Below, in pieces: positions 55,000-64,000 of a DNA stretch of 64,000 nucleotides (its first letter is position 1; the number at the start of each line of letters is the position of its first letter). The stretch is from assembly GCA_947172645.1 (NCBI GenBank), contig CAMWBY010000017.1, positions 21,028-85,027 on the forward strand, given 5' to 3'. The DNA comes from an uncultured Lachnospiraceae bacterium. GTDB lineage: Bacteria; Bacillota; Clostridia; Lachnospirales; Lachnospiraceae. The position numbers and the translations under genes are program-made. The notes beneath the pieces were generated by a model. That model saw nothing but the letters and a program-made list of their open reading frames with translations. It was not told the DNA's origin and made no database searches.

Positions 55000-57507
55000 T
55001 TATTTGCCGATAGACTTCTTATCCGTCACTACGGGCTCTTTCGGAAGCACCACCTTATCAAGCTTCCATATCTCATCCACATACTCCTGGATAGTTCTGT
55101 CGGAAGTAAATTTACCGGAACATGCCACGTTAATGATTGCGCTTCTCGCCCAACCGCTCTCGTTCCTGTACGCCGCTTCCACCTTTCTCTGCGCTTCCGC
55201 ATAGGCTTTGAAATCTTTCAGAATGAAGTAGGTGTCCGCCTTCGCGGTGCTCTGCGTATTCAGCAGAGAGTTGTACAACGACCTGAACAAATCAGGGTCA
55301 TGCGGCGAGTATGTCCCGTTAATCAGCTGCATCAGGACTTTTCTCACATCAGGGTCATTGTTGAAGATTTCCGTCGGATGGTAGCCGCCATAATTCTCAT
55401 AGCGGATAACTTCATCGGAACTTAAGCCGAAGATAAACGCGTTCTCCTCACCGACTTCCTCCACGATTTCCACATTTGCGCCGTCCATCGTGCCAATCGT
55501 CAGCGCGCCATTCAACATAAACTTCATATTGCCTGTACCGGAAGCTTCCTTACTTGCAGTGGAAATCTGTTCTGATACATCCGCCGCCGCAAAGATAATC
55601 TCCGCATTGGACACACGGTAATTCTCAATAAATACCACCTTAATCTTGCCGTTAATCGCAGGGTCATTGTTCACCACATCCGCCACCGCATTAATCAGCT
55701 TGATTGTCAGCTTGGCATTCTGGTATCCCGCCGCCGCCTTCGCACCGAAGATAAACGTCCTGGGATAAAACTCCATATCCGGATGCTCTTTCAACTCATT
55801 ATAAAGATACATAACATGCAGAATATTCAACAACTGACGCTTATACTCGTGGAGTCTCTTAACCTGCACATCGAAAATAGACCTGGGGTCTACTTCAATG
55901 CCATTGTGCTCTAAAATATATTCCGCCAGACGCACCTTATTCCGGTACTTAATATTCATAAACTCCTGCTGTGCCTTCGCATCGTCGGCATAGATTTTCA
56001 ACCTGCCAATCTGCGGCAGGTCCGTAATCCAGTCGTTGCCTACATGGGCCGTCACCCAGTCTGCGAGAAGCGGATTCGCATGAAGGAGGAAACGCCTCTG
56101 AGTAATGCCGTTCGTCTTGTTGTTGAACTTCTCCGGCATCATCTCATAAAAATCCTTCAATTCCTGATTCTTTAATATCTCTGTATGTAACCTGGCCACA
56201 CCGTTGACAGAATAGCCTGACGCGATAGCAAGATGCGCCATCTTCACCTGTCCGTCATAGATAATCGCCATCTTGCGCACTTTCTCGTGGTTGCCCGGAT
56301 ACTGCTGTTCGATACGGGCAACAAACCTGCGGTTAATCTCTTCCACAATCTGATATACACGGGGCAACAGTCTGGAGAAAAGCTCAATCGGCCACTTCTC
56401 AAGCGCCTCGGACATAATCGTATGGTTTGTGTATGCGCAAGTCTTCGTCGTCACATCCCACGCCTCGTCCCATGTCAGGTAATACTCATCCATCAGAATT
56501 CGCATCAATTCTGCAATGGCTACGGTCGGATGCGTATCGTTAAGCTGGAATGTAACCTTCTCGTAGAACTTCCTGATATCGTCATGCTTACGCATATATT
56601 TCGCAACCGCTTCCTGTACAGAGGCGGAGATAAAGAAATACTGCTGTTTTAAGCGGAGCTCTTTGCCCGCGTAATGGTTATCGTTGGGGTATAACACTTC
56701 CACGATATTCCTGGCAAGATTCTCCTGTTCCACAGCCTTACGGTAATCGCCCTTATCGAAAGAGTCGAGCTGGAAACAGTCAACAGGCTCTGCATCCCAG
56801 ATACGCAGCGTATTCACAATGCCGTTGCCATAACCTACGATAGGCAGGTCGTAAGGAATCGCCCTTACTACCTGATAGCCTTCCTGCCTGAAGTTGCTTC
56901 TGCCATTCTCGTCCACATAGACGTTGACATATCCGCCAAATTTTACTTCCTTCGCGTACTCCGGCCTTCTCAGCTCAAAAGGATTGCCGTCCTTCAGCCA
57001 GTTATCCGGCACTTCAATCTGGTAGCCGTCCCTGATTTCCTGTTTGAACATACCATAACGGTAACGGATGCCACAGCCATAAGCCGCATACCCTAATGTT
57101 GCCAGGGAATCCAGGAAACAAGCCGCAAGACGCCCCAGACCGCCGTTGCCAAGGGCTGCGTCGGGTTCCTGGTCTTCCACCACGTTAATGTCGATACCCA
57201 GTTCTTCCAACGCCTTCTCCACTGCCTTATAAGCCTGTAAGTTGATAATATTATTGCCAAGGGCACGGCCCATCAAAAACTCCATGGATAAGTAATACAC
57301 CATTTTAGGGTCCTGCTTGTCATACTCTTTCTGTGTCGTAAGCCACTGGTCCACGACCGCATCCTTAATCGCATAGGATACTGCCTGGAAAATCTGTTGG
57401 TCTGTCGCCTCCTCAAGGGTTTTTCTGTAAAGTGTCCTTACATTATACAGAACGCTTCTTTTAAAAAGCTCTGTATCAAAGGTTGATGTTACAGATTTCT
57501 TTGCCAT
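55000..57507 (-). CDS. glgP: Glycogen/alpha-glucan phosphorylase
   Basis: An 835-aa GT35 enzyme that releases glucose-1-phosphate from glycogen or maltodextrins. PLP-binding motif EASGTGNMKFMLNGALTIGT with the Schiff-base Lys, nucleotide/active-site segments DAALGNGGLGRLAACFLDS and HEYKRQLLN. ATG 57507 (MAKKSVT) has GAGGAGG at good spacing. Single gene; the other glycogen genes are not in the window. Confidence 0.96.
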   Translation of the reverse strand: MAKKSVTSTFDTELFKRSVLYNVRTLYRKTLEEATDQQIFQAVSYAIKDAVVDQWLTTQKEYDKQDPKMVYYLSMEFLMGRALGNNIINLQAYKAVEKALEELGIDINVVEDQEPDAALGNGGLGRLAACFLDSLATLGYAAYGCGIRYRYGMFKQEIRDGYQIEVPDNWLKDGNPFELRRPEYAKEVKFGGYVNVYVDENGRSNFRQEGYQVVRAIPYDLPIVGYGNGIVNTLRIWDAEPVDCFQLDSFDKGDYRKAVEQENLARNIVEVLYPNDNHYAGKELRLKQQYFFISASVQEAVAKYMRKHDDIRKFYEKVTFQLNDTHPTVAIAELMRILMDEYYLTWDEAWDVTTKTCAYTNHTIMSEALEKWPIELFSRLLPRVYQIVEEINRRFVARIEQQYPGNHEKVRKMAIIYDGQVKMAHLAIASGYSVNGVARLHTEILKNQELKDFYEMMPEKFNNKTNGITQRRFLLHANPLLADWVTAHVGNDWITDLPQIGRLKIYADDAKAQQEFMNIKYRNKVRLAEYILEHNGIEVDPRSIFDVQVKRLHEYKRQLLNILHVMYLYNELKEHPDMEFYPRTFIFGAKAAAGYQNAKLTIKLINAVADVVNNDPAINGKIKVVFIENYRVSNAEIIFAAADVSEQISTASKEASGTGNMKFMLNGALTIGTMDGANVEIVEEVGEENAFIFGLSSDEVIRYENYGGYHPTEIFNNDPDVRKVLMQLINGTYSPHDPDLFRSLYNSLLNTQSTAKADTYFILKDFKAYAEAQRKVEAAYRNESGWARSAIINVACSGKFTSDRTIQEYVDEIWKLDKVVLPKEPVVTDKKSIGK

Positions 57508-57651
57508 TTCTGTGCCTCCTCGTTTTGTTCTTGTTTTAAATAACACTTTCTGTCCTAACTCCATTTTCTTATTATATATTGTATTTATACTTTTGACTAT
57601 ACAAAATGTGCCTAAATATCTAAATCCACATAACAGTTCAACCTTCGCCTG

Positions 57652-60600
57652 TTACAGCTTCTCGACTCCGATAGTGACCTTCTCGCCGTTTACATTCCAC
57701 TCTTTGGAAACGGTAAGCGCTTCTTCCGTCACAATCGCCTCCGCCAGAACCTTGCCGGAGACAGCTTCCTCGTTGTTTTTCACAATCTCAGCCACCTTAC
57801 TGTTGCCACTGATGGAAACCTTGATATGGTCCATCACCTCAAAGCCTGCATCTTTACGCATCGTCTGGATTTTGCTGATAACTTCGTAGACAAAACCTTC
57901 CTCAATCAGTTCCGGCGACAGATTCGTATCAAGCACTACCGTAACGCTGTTGTCCGCCTCGGTCACATAACCGTCCTTCTGGGCAGTCTCGATAAGCAGG
58001 TCGTCCTCCGTCAGTTCAACCGCCGTGCCGTTCACCTCAAACTTCAACGCGCCTTCCGCCTTAAGGGTTTCCATCGCCGAGGTACCGTCCACCGCACTCA
58101 AATATTCCTTAATGCCGCCAAGCTGCTTGCCATACTTCGGCCCTACCGTCTTAAGCTGCGGCTTAAAACTATAGCTTGTGAAATCGGATACGTCGTCGCT
58201 AAATACAATCTTCTTCACATTTAGCTCATCCTCGATAATTTCCTGATAGAATGCATCGAGGGCATGGTCTGCCTTAACAAACATGGTTCCGATTGGCTGA
58301 CGGTTCTTAATGTTCGCCGCATTACGCGCCGCACGTCCCATCACGACGATTTTCAGCACCTCTTCCATATCCTCTTCCAGTTTCTTGTCAATCATCCTGT
58401 CGTCCGCCACCGGGAAATCACACAAGTGGATACTCTCCGGGGCATCCTTATCGATACTCTTGACCAGATTCAGATAAATTTCTTCCGTCATAAAAGGAAT
58501 CATAGGCGCCGCGCATTTGCAGATGGTAACAAGCGCTGTGTACAGCGTCATGTAGGCATTGACCTTATCCTGCTCCATTCCCTTCGCCCAGAAACGCTCT
58601 CTGCTCCTTCTCACATACCAATTGCTCATCTCGTCCACAAACTCATCCAAAGCCCTGGCAGCCTCCGGAATCCTGTAGTTGTCCAGGTTCGTGTCCACTT
58701 CGCCGATGACTGTATTTAACTTGGACAAAAGCCATTTATCCATTACCGGAAGTTTGTCATAGTCCAGGCTGTACTTCGTCGCGTCAAAATTGTCAATGTT
58801 CGCATATAACACGAAAAACGCATAGGTGTTCCACAACGTACCCAGGAACTTCCGCTGTCCCTCCTGCACCGCTTTGCCGTGGAACCGGTTGGGCAGCCAC
58901 GGGGCGGAATTGATATAGAAATACCAACGGATTGCATCCGCGCCGTAAGTCTCCAACGCCTCGAAGGGGTCAACCGCATTGCCCTTGGATTTACTCATCT
59001 TCTGGCCATTCTCGTCCTGCACATGTCCCAATACAATGACATTCTCAAAAGGCGCCTTGTTAAAGAGAAGCGTGGATTCCGCCATCAGGGAATAGAACCA
59101 TCCACGGGTCTGGTCAACCGCCTCGGAGATAAACTGTGCCGGGAACTGCTTCTCAAACAGCTCTTTGTTCTCGAAAGGATAATGATGCTGCGCGAAAGGC
59201 ATCGCACCGGAATCGAACCAACAGTCGATGACCTCCGGCACACGACGCATCGTCTTGCCGCAGTCCGGGCAGGTGATGGTAATCTCATCGATATACGGCC
59301 TGTGCAGTTCCACCGTCTTCGCCGCCGGATTACCGGACAACCTCTCCAGTTCTTCACGGGAGCCTACGGATTCCATGTGCCCGCACTCCTCGCATTCCCA
59401 TACATTCAGCGGCGTGCCCCAATAACGGTTCCGGGAAATGCCCCAGTCCTGGATATTTTCCAACCAGTTACCGAAACGCCCTTCACCGATAGATTCAGGA
59501 ATCCAGTTTACCGTCTTATTGTTTCGCACCAAGTCGTCGCGCACCGCCGTCATCTTGATAAACCAAGACTCCCGGGCATAATAAATCAAAGGCGTATCAC
59601 AACGCCAGCAGAACGGATAATCATGTTCGAATTTCGGCGCGTCGAACAGCTTGCCTTCTTTGTCTAAATCTTTCAGGATTTCCGGGTCGGCCTTCTTCAC
59701 AAACATGCCCGCATAAGGCGTCTCCTGCGTCATCTCGCCTTTGCCATCCACAAACTGGACAAAAGGTAAATCATATCTGCGCCCAACCTGGGCGTCATCC
59801 TCACCGAATGCCGGGGCGATATGGACAATTCCCGTACCGTCCGTCATGGTAACGTAATTATCACAAGTCACAAAATGCGCTTTCTTCTTCTGTTTCGCAG
59901 CCGATTCTCCTGCACAGGCAAAAAGCGGTTCGTACTCTTTGTACTCCAAATCTGTTCCTACATAAGTTTCCAGGATTTCGTAAGCAGGCTCGTCCTCTTT
60001 GGCCAGTTTCCCTAACACATTGTCAAGCAACGCCTGCGCCATGTAATAGGTATAACCGTCAGCCGCTTTTACCTTCACATAAGTTTCTCCCGGATTCACA
60101 CACAACGCCACATTAGAAGGCAGCGTCCATGGCGTAGTCGTCCATGCCAGGAAGTAAGCGTCCTCCCCCACTACTTTGAAGCGAACCACCGCGGAACGCT
60201 CTTTCACTGCCTTGTATCCCTGCGCAACCTCGTGGGAAGACAGAGGCGTACCGCAGCGCGGACAGTAAGGCACAATCTTAAATCCCTTGTATAACAGTCC
60301 CTTATCCCAAATCTGTTTGAGCGCCCACCACTCGGACTCGATGAAATCATCGTGATATGTCACATAAGGGTCATCCATATCCGCCCAGAAACCGACCGTG
60401 CCGGAGAAATCCTCCCACATACCTTTATACTTCCAGACAGACTCCTTACATTTACTGATGAATGGGTCTAACCCGTACTCCTCGATTTGTTCTTTGCCAT
60501 CCAGTCCCAGAAGTTTCTCCACTTCCAGTTCCACCGGAAGGCCATGCGTGTCCCATCCCGCCTTACGGGGCACCATACACCCTTTCATGGTGCGGTAACG

Positions 60601-60807
60601 GGGAATCATATCTTTAATTACACGGGTCAGTACATGCCCGATGTGGGGCTTGCCGTTTGCCGTAGGCGGACCGTCATAGAAAGTGTATGTCTCTCCCTCC
60701 TTGCGCGCGTCCATACTTTTCTTAAAAATATCGTTGTCTTTCCAGAATTGGCAGACTCCCTTCTCCCTCTCTACAAAATTGAGGCTTGTGTCGACTTTTT
60801 GGTACAT
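57652..60807 (-). CDS. ileS: Isoleucyl-tRNA synthetase
   Basis: A 1051-aa class I synthetase charging tRNA-Ile. ATP motif PHIGHVLTRVI (HIGH) and KMSKSKGN; the editing domain CP1 lies between them (TTPWTLPSN, about residues 190-380). The C-terminal zinc-finger Cys of the bacterial IleS1 type are not evident, so it resembles the eukaryote-like IleS2 group, which is often mupirocin-tolerant (family knowledge). ATG 60807 follows AAAGGAG; the T-box leader lies directly upstream. Confidence 0.96.
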   Translation of the reverse strand: MYQKVDTSLNFVEREKGVCQFWKDNDIFKKSMDARKEGETYTFYDGPPTANGKPHIGHVLTRVIKDMIPRYRTMKGCMVPRKAGWDTHGLPVELEVEKLLGLDGKEQIEEYGLDPFISKCKESVWKYKGMWEDFSGTVGFWADMDDPYVTYHDDFIESEWWALKQIWDKGLLYKGFKIVPYCPRCGTPLSSHEVAQGYKAVKERSAVVRFKVVGEDAYFLAWTTTPWTLPSNVALCVNPGETYVKVKAADGYTYYMAQALLDNVLGKLAKEDEPAYEILETYVGTDLEYKEYEPLFACAGESAAKQKKKAHFVTCDNYVTMTDGTGIVHIAPAFGEDDAQVGRRYDLPFVQFVDGKGEMTQETPYAGMFVKKADPEILKDLDKEGKLFDAPKFEHDYPFCWRCDTPLIYYARESWFIKMTAVRDDLVRNNKTVNWIPESIGEGRFGNWLENIQDWGISRNRYWGTPLNVWECEECGHMESVGSREELERLSGNPAAKTVELHRPYIDEITITCPDCGKTMRRVPEVIDCWFDSGAMPFAQHHYPFENKELFEKQFPAQFISEAVDQTRGWFYSLMAESTLLFNKAPFENVIVLGHVQDENGQKMSKSKGNAVDPFEALETYGADAIRWYFYINSAPWLPNRFHGKAVQEGQRKFLGTLWNTYAFFVLYANIDNFDATKYSLDYDKLPVMDKWLLSKLNTVIGEVDTNLDNYRIPEAARALDEFVDEMSNWYVRRSRERFWAKGMEQDKVNAYMTLYTALVTICKCAAPMIPFMTEEIYLNLVKSIDKDAPESIHLCDFPVADDRMIDKKLEEDMEEVLKIVVMGRAARNAANIKNRQPIGTMFVKADHALDAFYQEIIEDELNVKKIVFSDDVSDFTSYSFKPQLKTVGPKYGKQLGGIKEYLSAVDGTSAMETLKAEGALKFEVNGTAVELTEDDLLIETAQKDGYVTEADNSVTVVLDTNLSPELIEEGFVYEVISKIQTMRKDAGFEVMDHIKVSISGNSKVAEIVKNNEEAVSGKVLAEAIVTEEALTVSKEWNVNGEKVTIGVEKL

Positions 60808-60844
60808 AGCGTACTCCTTTCCTAAAAATAAGTGACGAAAAAAA

Positions 60845-61245
60845 GCCCCGTCCCGTAAAAGGACGAGGCAAAATGCTCGTGATACCACCTGTTACGACGT
60901 ACCGCCACCTCTTTGCCAAACTGACCGCCCACCAAGCCTTATCTTGCCTGATTCGGACCGTCAGCCGAAAAAAACGGCTATACGTTTCCCGGTAACGGCG
61001 GGACGCCGTCATTCCCTACTGTCTTCCATCCGCTGCAATCCACCGCATATTCGCCACTTCGCCATATACAGCGTATATATCGCCCGGCGCCATGCCGCGG
61101 GACAGAAAAGTTCAGTCTGAGACTCGGAAGTGATTTTCCCTGATTTCCTACTTGCGCCGGTCTCCCACCCTCGCCGGCTCGCTGTGCCTTTGAGAAATCA
61201 GATACTGTCTTCTTCAACGTCTGTCGCTTATCCCAAATGGGCTGT
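60845..61245 (-). promoter_or_regulatory. T-box leader (isoleucine) of ileS
   Basis: On the minus strand: stem I with the S-turn AGTA and distal stem CTGATTTC/GAAATCAG; the GAGCCGGCGAGGGTGGGAG block of the stem I distal region; a specifier-loop segment GAAAATCAC whose ATC (plus-strand 61132-61134) is an Ile codon; the T-box AACAGGTGGTATCACGAGC (60878-60896); and the terminator GCCTCGTCC/GGGACGGGGC with T run (60845-60869). Uncharged tRNA-Ile would stabilise the antiterminator and allow ileS expression. Confidence 0.93.
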
Positions 61246-61290
61246 ATCTGTATTCATCCAACCCATTTTCTTTTCTACCTATATTATATA

Positions 61291-61578
61291 TAATACCTTT
61301 CGGGCTGTTGTCAAGTTAAATTCTTGATATCATCGGCATTTGCGCAACAGGCACGCCATTATATTTACTATGGAGAAAATTTTTCATATTTTTCACATAA
61401 TCTATTGACCTTATACCAACTATACCCCTTGTACTGCAATGTTCAGATTTAGCGATTCTATAAAACCCAATAAGCCCTATCTACCCGCTAAATATCGCCC
61501 TATTCAGCATTTTAGTGCATTTAAAATTCCTTAAAGCTTTTTGTGCGGGTGGCAAATGGGTGGCACTGTCACCGTATC
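61291..61578. other. Gene-free AT-rich gap between ileS leader and phage cassette
   Basis: No gene or strong terminator is visible. A small direct repeat GGGTGGCA occurs twice at 61548-61567 (GGGTGGCAAATGGGTGGCA), just after the 3' end of the endolysin gene in the minus direction. Confidence 0.5.
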
Positions 61579-62817
61579 TTAGTGGTACTTTTTAATTATA
61601 CAGGTAATGCCCATTTTCTCTAGCTTGTCTTTCAATTTTTCTGCCCCGCTTAGGTTCTTATATGCCCCTACCTGTACGACATACAAATATCCTTCCGGAA
61701 GTATTTTATCTGCTTCCGAAACCTCATCCAACGCCGGAACAACAGTTTCCGTTCCTTCTACCTTTTGAAGCAGCCTCACAATATGGTCTCCATAACTATC
61801 CTTTACCACCCTGGCCTTTTCAAGAGTCGGATAACCCGAATAACCTGGCACCGCCCATTTACCCGATAGCTGCTCAAAAGTAGGCGCGCATCCCTTATTT
61901 ACATATCTATATCTCGGGTCAACACAGGCCTGACAAAGGGGCTTCGTGGAAGCGTATGCCTTCAAATGCTGTATTTGTGCCCTAACTCCTGTGCGGTCAT
62001 CAACAAAAGACAGACCAGTCACGCCGCCTGTAGACCCGAGGCCGGCATAATTATGCTGCTCTGGCCGCACGTCGCCATTGAATCTAAAATAGCCTGTTTC
62101 AATTAGCGCTTGACAGAAAGCCCCGTCGCCCCGTACACCTTCTTTTTCCCCTTCCTCCAAAAAAATATCTGCAAGATGGATGTATCTAACAGCCTCAGGA
62201 TTCACAGACAGCAACAGTTCATTCATGCAGTCTGCATTTCCAATATTCCTGCCCATGATTGCCGTCCCATCATCCGGTACCGCAGTCTTTTCCATGCTGC
62301 CCCATACAGCATAAAATATTGCTTCCGCTATCTTATTATGCCCTATTGAAATATACCGAGCCGCATCCTCCTGATTATCACAGAAACACACTTCAATTAG
62401 CATAGATTTGGCCTTAGTCTTTCTTATCACATACAGCCCTGACCCAGATTTTACACCACGATTCTTAAACCCCAAGGCAGAGATATTCTCGCACACAGAT
62501 ATGGCATCCTGATACTGCCTGCCCTCATAAGTATATACTTCCACTCCCTGCCCATCGTGCCCATTAGATGCATTAAAATGTATTGAAACAAACCAATCTA
62601 AATCCTGCCGATTTGCTAAAGCCACCACAGCCGAAAGATATTCACCCTGTGTATTTGCCTCGTCTATAGTACAATCTGCCACTTTCACCCCCGCAGCACG
62701 GAATAAATCCATAAGCAGTCGCCCTACTAGCCTTGTGTGCTCACTTTCTTTAACAATCCCTACCGCGCCGTATCCGGGCCCCTTAGCGGTATGCCCACAA
62801 TTAATCCCTATTGTCAT
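61579..62817 (-). CDS. Phage-type endolysin: amidase, glucosaminidase, SPOR
   Basis: A 412-aa modular peptidoglycan hydrolase. N-terminal Amidase_3 (about residues 1-175) with zinc-site residues NCGHTAKGPG, SIHFNAS and Glu in MLIEVCFCDN; middle glucosaminidase/lysozyme-like domain (about 190-345, MNELLLSVNPEAV, GDGAFCQALIETG, NYAGLG); C-terminal SPOR-like domain (about 370-412, YVVQVGAYKNLSGAEKLKDKL). It has no signal peptide, as expected of a holin-dependent endolysin. It follows the holin gene at seven bases. Confidence 0.9.
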   Translation of the reverse strand: MTIGINCGHTAKGPGYGAVGIVKESEHTRLVGRLLMDLFRAAGVKVADCTIDEANTQGEYLSAVVALANRQDLDWFVSIHFNASNGHDGQGVEVYTYEGRQYQDAISVCENISALGFKNRGVKSGSGLYVIRKTKAKSMLIEVCFCDNQEDAARYISIGHNKIAEAIFYAVWGSMEKTAVPDDGTAIMGRNIGNADCMNELLLSVNPEAVRYIHLADIFLEEGEKEGVRGDGAFCQALIETGYFRFNGDVRPEQHNYAGLGSTGGVTGLSFVDDRTGVRAQIQHLKAYASTKPLCQACVDPRYRYVNKGCAPTFEQLSGKWAVPGYSGYPTLEKARVVKDSYGDHIVRLLQKVEGTETVVPALDEVSEADKILPEGYLYVVQVGAYKNLSGAEKLKDKLEKMGITCIIKKYH

Positions 62818-62824
62818 AAATTAT

Positions 62825-63247
62825 TTAGTCCTCTTCCTTTTCAGCTTTATTTTTCAGCACTTCAATAGCCTTTATGATAACTTTCGGAATCGGGATGCCC
62901 ATCAGGCCAGCATTCTCAACTATTGAAATAGTTTCATTTACAATAAAAGCAATTACCACGGCGTCCCTGATAAAATTAGAGCCCATAATTAAATCAAGCC
63001 GGCATGCTACCAATACGACAAGCAACGTCACGCCTTTTCTGCAAAGCCCCTTCCATCCGACACCACTCTCCAATGCACCATTTGATGTTTTTTCGCTCGT
63101 ATGAAAAACCCCGGCAACAATTAGCCCGGTTATGTAATCAATCCCCATAAAAATCAGTAGTGTGCCCAATGCAGCATCCCACCCGCCAAACAGAGATGTA
63201 ATCCAACTCCCTGCCATGCCAATAAAAACTAAAATCTTCTGTTTCAT
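62825..63247 (-). CDS. Phage holin, Cph1/toxin-secretion type
   Basis: A 140-aa protein with three to four helices, matching the phage_holin_4/toxin-secretion family (TLLIFMGIDYITGLIVAG; GWKGLCRKG; FIVNETISIVENAGLMGIPIP). It would form the membrane lesion through which the endolysin passes. ATG 63247 has GAAAGGACGG before it; the longer frame start does not. A hairpin lies just upstream. Confidence 0.92.
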   Translation of the reverse strand: MKQKILVFIGMAGSWITSLFGGWDAALGTLLIFMGIDYITGLIVAGVFHTSEKTSNGALESGVGWKGLCRKGVTLLVVLVACRLDLIMGSNFIRDAVVIAFIVNETISIVENAGLMGIPIPKVIIKAIEVLKNKAEKEED

Positions 63248-63267
63248 TTTTTCCGTCCTTTCTTCGT

Positions 63268-63320
63268 ATACAAAAAGCACTTATGTGGCTTCCATATCCC
63301 AACGCTACATAAGTGCTTTT
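63268..63320 (-). terminator. Hairpin terminator/attenuator before holin
   Basis: GCACTTATGT pairs with ACATAAGTGC around a 20-base loop; on the minus strand it is followed by TTTTTG. It lies between the 42-aa gene and the holin gene and could limit lysis expression. Confidence 0.7.
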
Positions 63321-63338
63321 TTTCTACGCTACCATTTT

Positions 63339-63467
63339 TTAATTATTTTTTAACCACTGCTCTGCTTTTTTCCTCCAGAGTGTCGGAACATCACCTAATT
63401 TCCAGGGTGCCCCTGTCTTCGGATTAATCTCACCGCTTCTAATCTTATTACCATAAAAAACTCCCAT
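63339..63467 (-). CDS. Short phage protein, XkdX-like
   Basis: A 42-aa frame starting MGVFYGNKIRSGE and ending QWLKNN. Its ATG overlaps the previous stop by one base (TAATG), showing translational coupling. Small XkdX-type proteins stand at this place (between tail genes and holin) in Firmicute prophages and share the pattern of G-[ED]-[IL] and W residues. Function unknown. It is too short for usual gene finders. Confidence 0.75.
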   Translation of the reverse strand: MGVFYGNKIRSGEINPKTGAPWKLGDVPTLWRKKAEQWLKNN

Positions 63468-63856
63468 TATTGCATACTCCCTTCTGCCATATCAGATACA
63501 GTCTGGCCCAAGTCGCTAATCGCTGCATCCTGTGTCTGCTGACTTGCTTCAATCGCAAGCATCCTCTCATTCGTAATTTCTTCTGCGGTCTTATTGCGCA
63601 AACTAAATGTAACCAATATACCGCCCATGGCCTCTTCTGCACTAATGTGGTCTAACACCAAATCAGAGTAATCCCCCACCGTCAGGCCTTCCGCATTTTT
63701 AACCAGGACCTTTTTCAAGTTTTCTTTTGTGAACCCCTTCCATCTCAGACACGCTTCCTCAATATCCCCTGCGAATACTCTTAACGCGCCTAATCCCTGG
63801 CTTGAATGAAGGGCAACTTCTGTGCCATCTTTAAGCACAATTTTGTCATTATTCAT
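63467..63856 (-). CDS. Hypothetical phage protein
   Basis: A 129-aa acidic protein, beta-rich at first (KIVLKDGTEVALHSSQGLG) and helical with Gln/Ala repeats at the end. Strong AAAAGGAGG before its ATG. It is the first visible gene of the lysis cassette; I do not recognise a named family, although similar proteins precede holins in Clostridia prophages. Confidence 0.75.
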   Translation of the reverse strand: MNNDKIVLKDGTEVALHSSQGLGALRVFAGDIEEACLRWKGFTKENLKKVLVKNAEGLTVGDYSDLVLDHISAEEAMGGILVTFSLRNKTAEEITNERMLAIEASQQTQDAAISDLGQTVSDMAEGSMQ

Positions 63857-63897
63857 ACAATGACCTCCTTTTCTAATTTAAAATGATAATATATAAA

Positions 63898-63920
63898 ATA
63901 AAGACCCCTAAAGGTCTTAT
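63898..63920 (-). terminator. Possible terminator upstream of phage cassette
   Basis: AAGACC (63901-63906) pairs with GGTCTT (63913-63918); on the minus strand TTTATTTTATAT follows. It would end a transcript entering from the right. The remaining bases to 64000 are AT-rich and hold no gene that I can support. Confidence 0.45.
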
Positions 63921-64000
63921 TTTCAAAGTAAATATATCTAAACAAATAAATGGCAATTTAGGTAAACGGATAATAAATGTGGGGGATACTATTTCATTTA

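Noticed and set aside
58879..59667. 262-residue plus-strand frame
   Set aside because: Antisense to ileS, whose motifs are fully conserved through this region.
61545..61567. Remnant of a phage integrase 3' end (GGGTGGCAAATGGGTGGCA)
   Set aside because: The sequence resembles what I recall from integrase ends, but stop codons close all frames upstream and no recombinase motif is found.

Overview
The window looks like chromosomal DNA of an endospore-forming, anaerobic Firmicute, most probably a gut Lachnospiraceae. Supporting signs are SpoIID/SpoIIQ homologues, a SPOCS-LysM protein, a T-box leader in front of ileS, an aconitase-family 'hydratase', YesM/YesN-type two-component proteins, many lipoprotein sugar-binding ABC systems, DUF3795, Uma2 and MATE genes, and strong AGGAGG ribosome-binding sites. 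Genus and species cannot be read from the window. I see no rRNA, tRNA, CRISPR array or transposase.

Region by region. 1-211: 3' end of an unrecognised gene. 426-14159: a carbohydrate locus with GH42 beta-galactosidase, GH29 alpha-fucosidase, a YesN/AraC response regulator, an LplABC-type ABC importer, a YesM-type histidine kinase and a YicI-type GH31 alpha-xylosidase. The three cytoplasmic exo-enzymes match the fucose, galactose and xylose linkages of fucosylated xyloglucan side chains. 14272-29578: a mixed housekeeping and accessory stretch with an NSS transporter and DUF3795 protein, two MATE exporters, LysR and AraC regulators, two aminoglycoside-modifying-enzyme homologues (ANT(6)-like and APH(3')-like), an ECF sigma / membrane protein / ABC module, Uma2, a sugar acetyltransferase and a membrane-fused spermidine-synthase-like protein. 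29660-35731: SPOCS-LysM, pyrD, pyrK, a self-regulated MarR gene with a flavin-oxidase-like partner, and pyrC behind an elaborately folded intergenic element. 35949-43964: a lipoprotein, plsC, then an alpha-galactoside system (LacI regulator, MalFG-type importer, divergent GH36). 44119-54373: a GH9-like protein that has lost its catalytic motifs, an amidohydrolase, spoIIQ, spoIID, an EF-hand protein, the aconitase-family hydratase and hflX. 54374-54999: a gene-free stretch with 26-bp tandem repeats and a folded repeat that recurs near 5.7 kb. 55000-61245: glycogen phosphorylase and ileS with its isoleucine T-box. 61579-63856: a phage-type lysis cassette (two small proteins, holin, endolysin).

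How it works together. Two sugar-uptake systems are present: one apparently controlled by a two-component pair whose genes flank the transporter, the other by a LacI repressor with a good promoter/operator region between importer and enzyme. Their products would feed general glycolysis. The most unusual items are the xyloglucan-type gene set, the GH9 pseudoenzyme, the SpoIID/SpoIIQ pair in which both proteins lack the usual catalytic residues, and two kinds of structured intergenic element. I found no clearly unprecedented multi-gene system.
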